Below, one piece after another: positions 31,243-40,260 of a DNA stretch of 64,000 bases. The first letter of the stretch is position 1. Every line of letters starts with the position of its first letter. The notes beneath the pieces are model-generated. The model did no database searches, had not been told where the DNA came from, and was given only the letters and a program-made list of their open reading frames with translations. The stretch comes from DASRIA01 sp963724065 (GTDB lineage: Bacteria > Actinomycetota > Thermoleophilia > Solirubrobacterales > JBBDJG01). The stretch is from NCBI GenBank assembly GCA_963724065.1, contig CAVRTB010000005.1, positions 124,001 through 188,000 on the forward strand, given 5' to 3'. The position numbers and the translations under genes are program-made.

Positions 31243-32211
31243 CTACGAGGCGGGCGCCGGCGCCCGGGCGGCGACCTTGCGCACCACCGCGAGCACCTCG
31301 TCGGCGAGCAGCGGGCCGTCCGCGTCCGACACGGGCGTGGCCTGGACGCGCACGACGACCGAGTCCGCGTACACCTCCTCGAGCGAGATGTCCGGGTCGT
31401 CGCGGGTCGGCACCTTCACCTCGCGCGTCAGCAACCGCTCCAGCTCGCTCGGGAGCACCCCGTCGCGCAGCCGTGCTCGCATGTCCACGCCGGCGGGCGC
31501 ACGCAGCGGGACGATCGTCGCGCTGAGCACCGAGTTGTTGGGCACGAGCAGCAAGGCATTCCCGCGGGCGAAGGTCGTGTAGATCAGGCCCTGGCTCGCG
31601 ACCGTCCCCTCGACCGTCGTCCCGAGCGTGCCGCCCTGGAGCCGGACGCGCTCCCCCACCTTGAAGGGCCGCGACGCCTGGAGCATCACGCCGGCGATCA
31701 CGTTGCCGAGCGTGCTCTGGGCGGCAAGGCCGAGCACGACCGCTGTGACGGCGCCGCCGAGGGCGATCGCGCGGGTGTCGAGGTCGACGATCCGCAGCGC
31801 CACGATCACGATCACGAGCAGCGTGACCAGCTGCACGAGGAAGCTCACCGTCGAGGCGGTGCCCTGGTCGAAGCGGCGCATCAGGCGCGGCCCCATCGCG
31901 CGGCCGATGTCGCGCGCAAAGCGCCATCCGATGCCGGCGAGCAGCACCGCGGCGATGATCCGCACGGGCACATCCGTGCCGAACAGCTCGTCCCGCCAGA
32001 TCCACAGCAGGACGACGCCCACCCCGAGCACGAGCATGATGAGCGCCTCACGCCTCGCTGCGCGGGCGCGCTGCGCGGCCTCCGCGGTCATCAGGCGGCC
32101 TAGCGCGGACTGGCGGTAGAAGCTGATGTCACTCGTGCGGGTCGCGTCGTCGGGCGCGCCGCGCTGGTCGGCAACCTCGTGTGGTTCGGCGCTGTGCTGA
32201 TCGTCTGCCAC
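31243..32211 (-). CDS. Small-conductance mechanosensitive channel (MscS family)
   Basis: A 322-residue protein with three or four hydrophobic helices, the pore helix and hinge VVLGLAAQSTLGNVIAGVML, and the beta domain (SRPFKVGERVRLQGGTLGTT, TTFARGNALLLVPNNSVLSA). These are the MscS signatures; the channel releases solutes on hypo-osmotic shock. GTG 32211 gives a 40-residue cytoplasmic head; ATG 32091 would give 282 residues and is the fallback. It is divergent from rpiB. Confidence 0.88.
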   Translation of the reverse strand: MADDQHSAEPHEVADQRGAPDDATRTSDISFYRQSALGRLMTAEAAQRARAARREALIMLVLGVGVVLLWIWRDELFGTDVPVRIIAAVLLAGIGWRFARDIGRAMGPRLMRRFDQGTASTVSFLVQLVTLLVIVIVALRIVDLDTRAIALGGAVTAVVLGLAAQSTLGNVIAGVMLQASRPFKVGERVRLQGGTLGTTVEGTVASQGLIYTTFARGNALLLVPNNSVLSATIVPLRAPAGVDMRARLRDGVLPSELERLLTREVKVPTRDDPDISLEEVYADSVVVRVQATPVSDADGPLLADEVLAVVRKVAARAPAPAS

Positions 32212-32238
32212 GACCGAACCGTAGCGACTGGAACGCGG

Positions 32239-32244
32239 TAGCCT
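32239..32244 (+). promoter_or_regulatory. Leaderless -10 box for rpiB
   Basis: TAGCCT eight bases before the GTG at 32253. Confidence 0.4.
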
Positions 32245-32252
32245 GCGCGCCG

Positions 32253-32708
32253 GTGAAGGTCTCGGTCGCGAGTGACATGGACACCCCGGTGGCGCGTGCT
32301 CTGCTGGAAGAGCTGCGCAGGCGCGGACACGAGCCGATCGCGCACGGCGCACTGGCGGAGGGCGAGCGCGCCGACTGGGCATGGGCATGCGAGCGCGCCG
32401 CCCGCGATGTCGCGGCTGGAACGACCGAGCAGGGCATCGTCTGCTGCTGGACGGGCACCGGCGCCTCGATCGCCGCGAACAAGGTCGCCGGCGTGCGGGC
32501 CGCGCTCTGCGCGGACGCCGAGACCGCGCGCGGCGCGCGCACGTGGAACGACGCGAACGTCCTCGCGATCAGCCTGCGCGCGACGTCGCAGCCGGTGCTC
32601 GAGGAGATCCTCGACGGCTGGTTCGCGACCGCGCCGAGCGACGACCCGGCCGACCGCGCGAACATCGAGCACGTCGCGGACCTCGATGCGTCGCGGGTGG
32701 GCCGATGA
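32253..32708 (+). CDS. rpiB: RpiB/LacA-LacB family sugar-phosphate isomerase
   Basis: A 151-residue protein of the RpiB/LacAB fold: MKVSVASDMDTPVARALLEE, EQGIVCCWTGTGASIAANKV (active-site Cys and phosphate loop), GVRAALCADAETARGART and NDANVLAISLRAT. It should interconvert ribose-5- and ribulose-5-phosphate or a related sugar phosphate. The catalytic Cys is present, but the usual GIGMSIAANK is GTGASIAANK. Its stop overlaps the next start (ATGA). Confidence 0.85.
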   Translation: MKVSVASDMDTPVARALLEELRRRGHEPIAHGALAEGERADWAWACERAARDVAAGTTEQGIVCCWTGTGASIAANKVAGVRAALCADAETARGARTWNDANVLAISLRATSQPVLEEILDGWFATAPSDDPADRANIEHVADLDASRVGR

Positions 32709-33787
32709 CGGTCGAGACCCACGACATCGTCGCGACGCGCGACGAGGCCGAGGAGCTCGAGCTTGCGCCGCTGATCATCAGCGACACCCTGCGCGACCAC
32801 CTCGCGCGTGCGCTCCCCGGTGACGACGCGCCGCTCGAGTTCGAGCGGATCGGCGAGGGCCACTCGAACATCACCTATCTGGTGCGCCGTGGCGGCGACC
32901 GGTTCGTGCTGCGCCGCCCGCCACGGCCGCCGCTCCCGCCCTCGGCGCACGACGTGCTGCGCGAGTGGCGCATCCTCGATGCGATCAAGGACACGGATGC
33001 GCGTTCGCCACGCACGCTGCTGGCCTGCGACGACGAGTCGGTGATCGGCGCTCCCTTCTACGTGATGGAGTACTGCGAGGGATCGGTGATCACGAGCGAG
33101 ATCCCCGCGCCGCTCGATACCCCCGAGGAGCGGCGGCGTATGGGGAACGACCTCGTGGACGCGCTCGCCGAGGTGCACGCCGTCGACTGGCGTGCCTGCG
33201 GCCTCGAGGGCTTCGGCAAGCCGACCGGCTATCTCGAGCGCCAGGTGAAGCGCTTCACCGGCCTGTGGGAGTACAACAAGACGCGTGAGGTGCCGCGCGT
33301 GCAGGAGATGCGCGACTGGCTCGCGCACAACATGCCGACGTCGGCCGAGGCGACGATCGTGCACGGCGACTACCGGCTCGGCAACACGATGGTCGCCGAC
33401 GAGCCCCCGGCGCGCGTGATCGCGATCTTCGACTGGGAGCTGTCGACGATCGGGGACCCGCTCGCGGACCTCGGCTACATGACTGTCACCTGGATCCAGC
33501 CCGGCGACCCTTCCGACACGATGTTCAGCTCGCTTTCCGCCGTCACGCGCCGCGAGGGCTTTCCTTCACGCGAGGAGATCATCGCCCACTACGAGGAGCG
33601 CACGGGCCGCTCGATGTCGGCGCTCAACTGGTACCAGGCGCTCGCGCTGTGGAAGGCGGCCGTCTTCATGGAGGGCAACTACAAGCGCTCGCTGGCCGGG
33701 ACCACCGACGACCCTTTCCTGAAGATGTTCGACGAAGGCGTCCCGGCGCTGGCCGAGGCCGCGTACGAGGTGAGCCGTGCCGGTTGA
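32705..33787 (+). CDS. Aminoglycoside phosphotransferase-like kinase (ACAD11-type)
   Basis: A 360-residue protein kinase-like phosphotransferase: RIGEGHSNITYLVRRGGDRF, FVLRRPPRPPLPPSAHDVLR, the catalytic loop IVHGDYRLGNTMV and the metal-binding AIFDWELSTIGDPLADLG. This subgroup is homologous to the N-terminal kinase domain of ACAD11, which phosphorylates 4-hydroxyacyl-CoA on the way to beta-oxidation. It is not expected to confer antibiotic resistance. ATG 32705 overlaps the rpiB stop; it overlaps the HAD gene by 11 bases, so three genes form an operon. Confidence 0.87.
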   Translation: MTVETHDIVATRDEAEELELAPLIISDTLRDHLARALPGDDAPLEFERIGEGHSNITYLVRRGGDRFVLRRPPRPPLPPSAHDVLREWRILDAIKDTDARSPRTLLACDDESVIGAPFYVMEYCEGSVITSEIPAPLDTPEERRRMGNDLVDALAEVHAVDWRACGLEGFGKPTGYLERQVKRFTGLWEYNKTREVPRVQEMRDWLAHNMPTSAEATIVHGDYRLGNTMVADEPPARVIAIFDWELSTIGDPLADLGYMTVTWIQPGDPSDTMFSSLSAVTRREGFPSREEIIAHYEERTGRSMSALNWYQALALWKAAVFMEGNYKRSLAGTTDDPFLKMFDEGVPALAEAAYEVSRAG

Positions 33788-34409
33788 GAGCGGGTCGCTG
33801 AGCGGTCTGCTGGTCGACTACGGCGGAGTGCTGACGACGAACGTGTGGGACTCGTTTCGCGCTTTCTGCGACGCGGAGGGCATCGATCGCAACGAGGTCA
33901 AGAAGGCATTTCGGGAGAACCCCGAGGCGATCGCGCTGCTGCGCCGGCTCGAGGCGGGCGAGCTGAACGAGGAGACGTTCTCGCCGCTGTTCGGGCCGAT
34001 CATCGGGGTGCGCGAGGACCGCCACGAGGGACTCGTGGACCGCCTCTTCGCCGGGATGCAGCCGGAGCAGGCGATGATCGACGCGCTGCCGCGCGCCCGC
34101 GCCGCCGGCGTGAAGACCGGCCTGATCTCGAACTCGTGGGGTCGCGGGCGCTACGACCGCGAGGCGTTCGGGAGCCTCTTCGACGGAGTCGTGATCTCGG
34201 GCGAGGTCGGCCTCCACAAGCCCCAGGCCGAGATCTTCGTGCTGGGCGCCGAGCGCATCGGCCTCGACCCGCGCGAGTGCGTGTTCGTCGACGACCTCGC
34301 GGAGAACTGCGAGGGCGCCGAGGCCGTCGGCATGACCGCCGTCCTGCACCGCGGCCCGGACGGCACGCTCGAGCGGCTCGAAGAGCTGCTGGGCGTCGCC
34401 CTCAGGTAG
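33777..34409 (+). CDS. HAD superfamily hydrolase
   Basis: A 210-residue HAD phosphatase-like protein: LLVDYGGVLTTNVWDSFRAF (nucleophile Asp; the +2 residue is Gly, as in the epoxide-hydrolase-N-domain-like group), GLISNSWG (motif II Ser), LHKPQAEIF (motif III Lys) and CVFVDDLAENCEGAEAVGM (motif IV). Such proteins often occur beside ACAD11-type kinases, where a phosphate is added then removed. GTG 33777 lies within the end of the kinase gene. Confidence 0.87.
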   Translation: MPVESGSLSGLLVDYGGVLTTNVWDSFRAFCDAEGIDRNEVKKAFRENPEAIALLRRLEAGELNEETFSPLFGPIIGVREDRHEGLVDRLFAGMQPEQAMIDALPRARAAGVKTGLISNSWGRGRYDREAFGSLFDGVVISGEVGLHKPQAEIFVLGAERIGLDPRECVFVDDLAENCEGAEAVGMTAVLHRGPDGTLERLEELLGVALR

Positions 34410-34417
34410 GCCGGCGG

Positions 34418-35512
34418 CTAGAGCTCCTTGTCGAAGCAATGGAACAGGATTCGTCCCTCTCCGCCGAGGGACTCGGCGAGGCCGCGCGACCTCTCGTTCG
34501 AGTCGTTGACCGGATAGTAGAAGCTGCTGCGCAGTCCCATCTGCTCGAGGTTGCGGTACAGCGCGGAGGCGAGCACCGCCCCGATCCGGCGGCCGCGAAA
34601 CTGCGGCCGCACCGCGATCGCGAGCAGGCCGATGCGGCTCGGCCGGCGTGCGGCCTGGATCAGGCGCAGCAGCTTGACCGGGCCCATGCGGCCGCGCGTC
34701 GCGCGCAGCGCCGGGTTGAAGTCGGGCATTCCCCAAACGAGCCCGGCGGGCTCGCCGTCCACCTCGGCGATCAGAGCGGTGCGTGGATCGAGCGTGAGCT
34801 TCAAGTCCTTGAAGAACTCGCTGAACTGCGCGGCCGTGAACTGCTGGAACTCCCATTCCTCGCTGAAGCCCTCGTTCCAGATCAGGCGGAGGGTCTCGAC
34901 CTCCTCCGCCCAGCGGCGCTTGTCGACCTCCCGGATCGTGCACTCCGGCGACTCGAGCGCGCGCCGCGTGAACTCGCGGTAGCGCTCGTACGCGAAGTCG
35001 ACCTCGTAGATCCAGAACGGATAGGCGTGCGCATAGCCCGCGTCAAGGAGGTACGTCTCGTAGTAGGGCGGGCTCCAGGGCATCGGGAACATCGGGTTCT
35101 CCGAGAACGCGTCGGTGAGCGCGGCCATGCCCATGAAGGCGTGGGCGTTGAAGGGGGCGATCGCGCGCGTCATGCCGCGCCGTCCGAGCCAGTCCTCCGC
35201 TGCCGCGAGCGCCTCCGCTGCCTGCTCCGACGCGTCCGGCGCGGCCGCGAACCAGCCGATGTGGCCCGTCTGGGGCTCGTCGTGGGACCGCTGCCAGAGC
35301 GTGTTCACGACCGCGGCGCAGCGAGCACCCCCGTTGACGAACAGCGCGTACTCGACGCCGTCCGAGAGCTCGGAATCGCCCGACAGCCGCTTGCGCACGT
35401 CGGAGTCGAGGTCGCCCACGAACAGGGGCTGATCGCCGACCAGCTTCCGCTCCATGCGGGTGAACTCGATCAGCTGCCGCTTGTCTGCCGGGTCGAGGAC
35501 GCGGACGGCCAC
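34418..35512 (-). CDS. GNAT-type acyltransferase, large form
   Basis: A 364-residue protein. An N-terminal region (DPADKRQLIEFTRMERKLVG) and a C-terminal GNAT domain with PSRIGLLAIAVRPQFRGRRI (acetyl-CoA loop RxxxxG) and SSFYYPVNDSNERSRGLAES. Length and the central APFNAHAFMGMAALTDAFSE region fit the YghO-like group of uncharacterised acyltransferases. GTG 35512 lies nine bases after the pabC stop, so it is probably the last gene of a pabB-pabC-GNAT unit. Confidence 0.78.
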   Translation of the reverse strand: MAVRVLDPADKRQLIEFTRMERKLVGDQPLFVGDLDSDVRKRLSGDSELSDGVEYALFVNGGARCAAVVNTLWQRSHDEPQTGHIGWFAAAPDASEQAAEALAAAEDWLGRRGMTRAIAPFNAHAFMGMAALTDAFSENPMFPMPWSPPYYETYLLDAGYAHAYPFWIYEVDFAYERYREFTRRALESPECTIREVDKRRWAEEVETLRLIWNEGFSEEWEFQQFTAAQFSEFFKDLKLTLDPRTALIAEVDGEPAGLVWGMPDFNPALRATRGRMGPVKLLRLIQAARRPSRIGLLAIAVRPQFRGRRIGAVLASALYRNLEQMGLRSSFYYPVNDSNERSRGLAESLGGEGRILFHCFDKEL

Positions 35513-35521
35513 GTGCGTTTT

Positions 35522-36343
35522 CTACAGCCCGAGGGCCTGTTTCACCAAATTCGAGTACTCCGCTGCCAAGCGCCGGGTCACCGGGCCGGGAGCGCCGTCC
35601 CCGATCGCACGGCCGTCCACGGCGACCAGCGGCTGCACCTCCCGCGTGGAGGACGTCAGGAACGCCTCCTGTGCGGTGGCGATGTCGGCGGGCACCAGCG
35701 TCCGTTCCCGCGCGCCGAGCGCGAGCACGTGCTCGCGCGTGATTCCCGCGAGGCATCCGGCGTCCAGCGGCGGCGTCGCGGCGAGGCCGTCGTGCACGAG
35801 GAAGACGTTCGCGGTCGTGGCCTCGCATAGCTCGCCGCGGCGGTTCAACAGCAGGGCCTCGTCGGCCCCGGCGGCGTGCGCCCGCGTGAGCGCCATCACG
35901 CTCTCCGCCAGCGACACGGTCTTCACCCCGGTGAGCGCGCCCTGCTCGTCACGGCGCAGCGAGGAGATCGCGGCCGTCGACGTCGGCGGCCACGGTGTGA
36001 GGGCCAGCGCCACGACGAGCACCGTCGGCGGGGCGTCTCCGCGTGCGAGGCCCGGCGGGCCCGCACCGCTCGTGACGGTGATCCGCATGCGCGCGTCGGC
36101 GAGACCGTTGGCCGTGACGACCGCGTGGGCCGCCCGCTCCAGCTCGGCGCGATCGGGTGCGGTCATGCCGAGCTTGCGGCAGCCCTCCTCGAGCCGGCAC
36201 AGGTGCCCGTCGAGCGCGAACGCCCGGCCGCCGTACCAGCGCAAAGTCTCGAACACGCCGTCGCCGACGAGCAGCCCGTGGTCCGACGGCGAGATGCGAG
36301 CTTGGCCTTCCTCGGCGAGGGCGCCGTTCAGCCAGATCTTCAC
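35522..36343 (-). CDS. pabC: Aminodeoxychorismate lyase (class IV PLP aminotransferase fold)
   Basis: A 273-residue fold-type IV PLP enzyme: MKIWLNGALAEEGQARISPS, DHGLLVGDGVFETLRWYGGR, LTGVKTVSLAESVMALTRAH (PLP lysine) and ATTANVFLVHDG. Branched-chain and D-amino acid aminotransferases share the fold, but coupling to pabB (GTGA overlap at 36340-36343) supports conversion of aminodeoxychorismate to 4-aminobenzoate for folate. Confidence 0.87.
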   Translation of the reverse strand: MKIWLNGALAEEGQARISPSDHGLLVGDGVFETLRWYGGRAFALDGHLCRLEEGCRKLGMTAPDRAELERAAHAVVTANGLADARMRITVTSGAGPPGLARGDAPPTVLVVALALTPWPPTSTAAISSLRRDEQGALTGVKTVSLAESVMALTRAHAAGADEALLLNRRGELCEATTANVFLVHDGLAATPPLDAGCLAGITREHVLALGARERTLVPADIATAQEAFLTSSTREVQPLVAVDGRAIGDGAPGPVTRRLAAEYSNLVKQALGL

Positions 36344-37605
36344 GAAGCGAGCAGGAGCGCGCGGCGGGCGGACTCGACGGTCCCGCCGGCGGCCTCGAGC
36401 AGACGCGCAGCCTTGTGCATCGTCTCCTCCCACTCGCCGGCCGGATCGGAGTCGGCGGTGACAGCACCGCCGACGTGGAGGTGCAGTGCGTCGTCTGCCG
36501 AGACGAGCGTGCGGATCGCGACCGACAGCTCGAGCTCGTCCCCGGGGCCGAACCACCCGATCGCGCCGCAGTACGGGCCGCGGCGCACGGGCTCGAGCTC
36601 CTCGATGATCTCGAGCGCGCGGATCTTGGGCGCCCCGGTGACCGAGCCGGGCGGGAACGTCGCGCGCACGACGGCGGCCGCTGACACGTCCCCACGCGTG
36701 CGCGCCTCGACGGTCGAGACCAGGTGGTGCACACCGGGATGCGACTCGAGCGCGCAAAGCTCCTTCACCGCGACCGACCCGAACTCCGCGATCCGGCCGA
36801 GGTCGTTGCGCGCGAGGTCCACGATCATCACGTTCTCGGCCACGTCCTTCGCACTCGAGCGCAGCGCCAGCGCATTCCGCCGGTCGGACGCCGCATCCGC
36901 TCCGCGTGGGCGCGTCCCCTTGATCGGACGGGTCTCGATGCGGTTGCCGCGGCGGCTCAGGAAGCGCTCGGGCGAGGCGGAGATCACGTCCGCGCCCGCG
37001 AGGCGCACGAGCGCGGCGAACGGCGCGGGGCTCGCGGCGCGCAGGCTCGCGTAGAGGGCGAACGGGTCGCCGCTCCATCCGGCCGTGAGGCGCTGCGAGA
37101 GGTTGACCTGGAACACGTCGCCGGCACGGATGTAGTCGATCGCGCGCTCCACGGCGTGCTCGTACCGGGGCCGTGGCAGGGAGCTGCGCCACTCGGAGGC
37201 GGCCTCGTGCGCCGGCGGCGCCGCAGTCGCCGCGCGGAGCGCTCGTGCGAGGTGCTCCGCCGGTCCCGTGCCACGCACGTGCACGAGGCGGCAAGTGTGA
37301 TCGAACTCGAGCCACGAGTCGAAGCGCCCGAGCGCGAGCGGTGGGAGGCCGAGGTCGTCGCGGCCGAGGTCCGGCAGCTGCTCGATCTCGCGGCCGAGGT
37401 CATAGGAGAGCCAGCCGGCCCACCAGCCGTCGCCCAGGCGATCGAGCGCCGCGATCCCGTCCGTGGCGATCTCCGCCGGCCGCACCGCGAGGTACGAGCG
37501 GCGGCCGAGCCGGCCGAACCCGGGCATGCTCTCGAGCAGCACGAGGCCGGGCTCGTGCCTGAGGGACAGCGCGACGGCGAAGGGCTCCGCCCAGGGCAGC
37601 GACAT
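36340..37605 (-). CDS. pabB: Aminodeoxychorismate synthase component I
   Basis: A 421-residue chorismate-binding enzyme. IETRPIKGTRPRGADAASDR holds the PIKGT signature that separates PabB from anthranilate synthase. Others: GDVFQVNLSQRL, ENVMIVDLARNDLGRIAEFG and TFPPGSVTGAPKIRALEIIE (metal and chorismate site). It makes 4-amino-4-deoxychorismate using ammonia from a PabA glutaminase, which is not in the window. ATG 37605 is seven bases from TACCAT, so I prefer it to TTG 37608. Confidence 0.92.
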   Translation of the reverse strand: MSLPWAEPFAVALSLRHEPGLVLLESMPGFGRLGRRSYLAVRPAEIATDGIAALDRLGDGWWAGWLSYDLGREIEQLPDLGRDDLGLPPLALGRFDSWLEFDHTCRLVHVRGTGPAEHLARALRAATAAPPAHEAASEWRSSLPRPRYEHAVERAIDYIRAGDVFQVNLSQRLTAGWSGDPFALYASLRAASPAPFAALVRLAGADVISASPERFLSRRGNRIETRPIKGTRPRGADAASDRRNALALRSSAKDVAENVMIVDLARNDLGRIAEFGSVAVKELCALESHPGVHHLVSTVEARTRGDVSAAAVVRATFPPGSVTGAPKIRALEIIEELEPVRRGPYCGAIGWFGPGDELELSVAIRTLVSADDALHLHVGGAVTADSDPAGEWEETMHKAARLLEAAGGTVESARRALLLAS

Positions 37606-37612
37606 CAAACTG

Positions 37613-37618
37613 ATGGTA
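37613..37618 (-). promoter_or_regulatory. Leaderless -10 box for pabB
   Basis: TACCAT on the minus strand, seven bases before ATG 37605. Confidence 0.45.
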
Positions 37619-37628
37619 AGCCCTCGGA

Positions 37629-38456
37629 TCAGCCGGCGGCGATCAGTACCACGCCGGCAAGCGCGACCGCGACGCCGATCCGGGCGACGCGGTGCGGGCG
37701 CTCCCCGAGCACGACTGCGGCGAGGGCCACGGTCGTGAGCGGATAGAGCGAGCCGAGCACCGACACGAGGCTCACGAGCCCCTCGGTCGACGCGATCGCG
37801 AACAGCGCGTTCGCGCTGATGTCGAGCGTCCCGACGGTGGCGAGCACGGGAAGGTCCCGGCGGCGGGCCGCGAGGGGCGGGCGCAGCACGGCGAACGCCG
37901 CGAGCAGCAGGGAGAATCCCGTCACCCGGTTGACCAGCATCGCCCAGCCGACGTCGGCGTCGCTCGCGCTGTCGATCCCAACGAAGAAGAAGCCGAACCC
38001 GACGGCGGACACGACCGCGAGCCCGGCGCCGCGGGCCGTGCCGCCGCTCACCTCCTCGCGCGACGCGAGCACCACCCCGGTGAGGGCGAGCACGAGTCCG
38101 ACGTACTGCACCGTCGAGGGCCGGTCACCGGACGCGATCCCGACCACGACGGGCACGACCGCCGCGGTCGCCGAGATCGGCGCAACGACCCCCATGTTGC
38201 CCACCGCCAACCCCCGGTAGAAGGCGGCGAGGCCGATCACCCCGGCCATGCCGGAGAGCGCCGCCCACAGCGAGAAGTCGCCGCCGGGTGGGGATTCCCA
38301 GCGCAGGAGGACGAACGCCCCGACCAGCGCGAGCCCCACTCCCTGGGATGCGAGCAGAACGTTCAGCAGCGGCAGCCGGCGGCTCTTCAGACCACCGAGG
38401 AAGTCCGCGATCCCCCAGGAGACGCTGGAGGCGAAGGCGAGGAGGAGTGCCGTCAC
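37629..38456 (-). CDS. EamA/DMT family transporter
   Basis: A 275-residue protein with ten predicted hydrophobic helices in two five-helix EamA repeats (SSVSWGIADFLGGLKSRRLP in repeat 1; LYPLTTVALAAVVLGERPHR in repeat 2, the typical ERP motif). Members export amino acids, purines or other metabolites; the substrate is unknown. GTG 38456 starts it. It precedes pabB by 23 bases on the same strand. Confidence 0.88.
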   Translation of the reverse strand: MTALLLAFASSVSWGIADFLGGLKSRRLPLLNVLLASQGVGLALVGAFVLLRWESPPGGDFSLWAALSGMAGVIGLAAFYRGLAVGNMGVVAPISATAAVVPVVVGIASGDRPSTVQYVGLVLALTGVVLASREEVSGGTARGAGLAVVSAVGFGFFFVGIDSASDADVGWAMLVNRVTGFSLLLAAFAVLRPPLAARRRDLPVLATVGTLDISANALFAIASTEGLVSLVSVLGSLYPLTTVALAAVVLGERPHRVARIGVAVALAGVVLIAAG

Positions 38457-38488
38457 GGCCCGACATGGTCCCAGCCGCCGGGCGCTCT

Positions 38489-38517
38489 TTGACTAACCAG
38501 GTGCTTAGGTGTACAAG
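38489..38517 (+). promoter_or_regulatory. Sigma-70-type promoter giving a leaderless mRNA
   Basis: TTGACT (38489-38494), a 17-base spacer, and TACAAG (38512-38517), six bases before ATG 38524. Both hexamers and the spacing are good, and initiation would fall on or next to the start codon. Confidence 0.7.
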
Positions 38518-38523
38518 TGCCTT

Positions 38524-40239
38524 ATGGGACGGAGGGGTTCGCGTTTCGTGATGGTCGCGGTCGTAATCGCGACCGTCGTCGCGTCGGCACAACCGGCCGC
38601 TGGATTCCGGGCGCCGGTCGAGAGCGTCGAGAGCGGCGTGATCATGGACGTCTCCCCGACGAGGGTGCTCTACCGCGACCCGGACAACACCCCGAACGCC
38701 GGGCTCCACATCAAGGACCGCGTCACCGGCGCGGTCGAGGACATCACGCCGGTCCCGAACCGCTTCCCGGTGAAGGGCTTCCTGTCCCCTCACGGCGCGA
38801 TCTTCATCGCCGGACTCGACGCGCTCCAGAACGGGATCCACGAATGGCGCGACGGAGCGCTGCTGAACCATGGCGTGTCCGCCGGCCCCAGCGCCTTCCT
38901 CGTCGCAGGTGACTACGCGGTCTGGAGCGAGATCATCGGGCCATGCTGTGGCGACTTCAGGCTCTACCGACGAGACCTCGCGGCAGGGACGACGATCGAG
39001 GTCGCAACCGATGCCGGCAATAACGACACCGTCGTGCTGGCCAACGGGGACGTCTATTACTTCAGGTACCCGGACCCCGAGATCTTCCGCTGGCGCGACG
39101 GGGTCGCGGAGCAGCTCACCGACGATGCGTACTGGAACCTGTGGCCCGTGGCCGACGGCGTCAACGTCGCCTACAGGAAGGCCGTCCCAAACCCCGTGGG
39201 GGGCGGTGACGAAACCGCGGCGCTGCTCACTCCCGGAGGCGAGATCCTGCTTGACGACTTCCGGCCCTATGACGCCCCGGGACCCTTGTACGACGTCGCC
39301 GGTGGCTGGACGGCCTTCACCAGAGTCGGGGCCGACGGCCGTTCACAACTGTGGCGGCGCAATCCCGCCGGGACTGTCTCGCAGGTCAGCCCCACGGGGC
39401 TCGACAACGTGGGCATCCTCGGTCTCAACGGGTCGGGCGAGACGTGGTTCTCGTCGAGCGTCACCCATTTCTTCGCCAGGGCGAGCGGTGCGCCCTTGGA
39501 CATGGGCGACAACTTCTGGCCCGCCACGAGGTCGCGCGGACAAGGCAACTTCCTCTTCATAGAGGGCGGCAGGTGGTTCGCTGCGTACGGCGACACCATC
39601 TACGAGCTCTCGACCGGCTACCCACGACCGAGGGGCGCGACCCCCGCGAGGTTCGCGCTCGTCACGGCCTACGACCCGTGCCAGTCGCCCAACCGGGTGC
39701 ACGGCCCACCCCTGGCGTTCGAGTCGTGCAGCCCGCCCGCCAAGTCGTCCCCGCACCTGACAGTCGGGACGGGCGATTCGAACGGCAAGCCCGCGAAGTC
39801 CAACGGTCATGTGCTGATCGCGACGGTCGTCGGGAATCCGGCCACGCCGGCGGACGAGGCGGATCTCAGGATCGAGGTCGAGATCACCGACGTGTACCGC
39901 GCCGACAACCTCCAGGACTACGCGGGAGAGCTGCGCCTCGACGGCTCCCTGCGGATCGTCGACCGCAACACGCAGGCAACCGGCGGTGGGACGACCCACG
40001 GGACGGTCGTCGACGTGGGCTTCCCGTTCGACGTCCCGTGCAACCCGACCGCGGACCCGACGGTGGGCGCCACGTGCTCGCTCACCACGACCATGAACGC
40101 GGGCGGCCCCTTCATCAAGGAGGGTGCGCGAGCGATCTGGCAGATCGAAGAGGTGAAGGTGTTCGACGGCGGGCCGGACGGCGACGCTGACACGGCGGAC
40201 AACACCCTGTTCGCGGTCCCGGGCGTGTTCATCCCCTGA
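38524..40239 (+). CDS. Secreted beta-propeller-like protein of unknown function
   Basis: A 571-residue exported protein with a signal peptide (RFVMVAVVIATVVASAQPAAG). Residues about 30-380 contain irregular propeller-like repeats (VYYFRYPDPEIFRWRDGVAE, SQLWRRNPAGTVSQVSPTGL). The C-terminal 150 residues are a separate beta-rich domain (LRIEVEITDVYRADNLQDYA, FAVPGVFIP at the end). No catalytic residues or named family. It is compositionally Gly/Asp-rich like the other secreted proteins here. GTG 38509 is in frame upstream, but the promoter places the 5' end at ATG 38524. Confidence 0.75.
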   Translation: MGRRGSRFVMVAVVIATVVASAQPAAGFRAPVESVESGVIMDVSPTRVLYRDPDNTPNAGLHIKDRVTGAVEDITPVPNRFPVKGFLSPHGAIFIAGLDALQNGIHEWRDGALLNHGVSAGPSAFLVAGDYAVWSEIIGPCCGDFRLYRRDLAAGTTIEVATDAGNNDTVVLANGDVYYFRYPDPEIFRWRDGVAEQLTDDAYWNLWPVADGVNVAYRKAVPNPVGGGDETAALLTPGGEILLDDFRPYDAPGPLYDVAGGWTAFTRVGADGRSQLWRRNPAGTVSQVSPTGLDNVGILGLNGSGETWFSSSVTHFFARASGAPLDMGDNFWPATRSRGQGNFLFIEGGRWFAAYGDTIYELSTGYPRPRGATPARFALVTAYDPCQSPNRVHGPPLAFESCSPPAKSSPHLTVGTGDSNGKPAKSNGHVLIATVVGNPATPADEADLRIEVEITDVYRADNLQDYAGELRLDGSLRIVDRNTQATGGGTTHGTVVDVGFPFDVPCNPTADPTVGATCSLTTTMNAGGPFIKEGARAIWQIEEVKVFDGGPDGDADTADNTLFAVPGVFIP

Positions 40240-40260
40240 TCAACTAGTCTTCCGCGGCCC

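Noticed and set aside
32705..33787. Aminoglycoside resistance gene
   Set aside because: The fold is shared, but WELSTIGDPLADLG and the operon with a HAD protein place it in the ACAD11-type metabolic kinase group.
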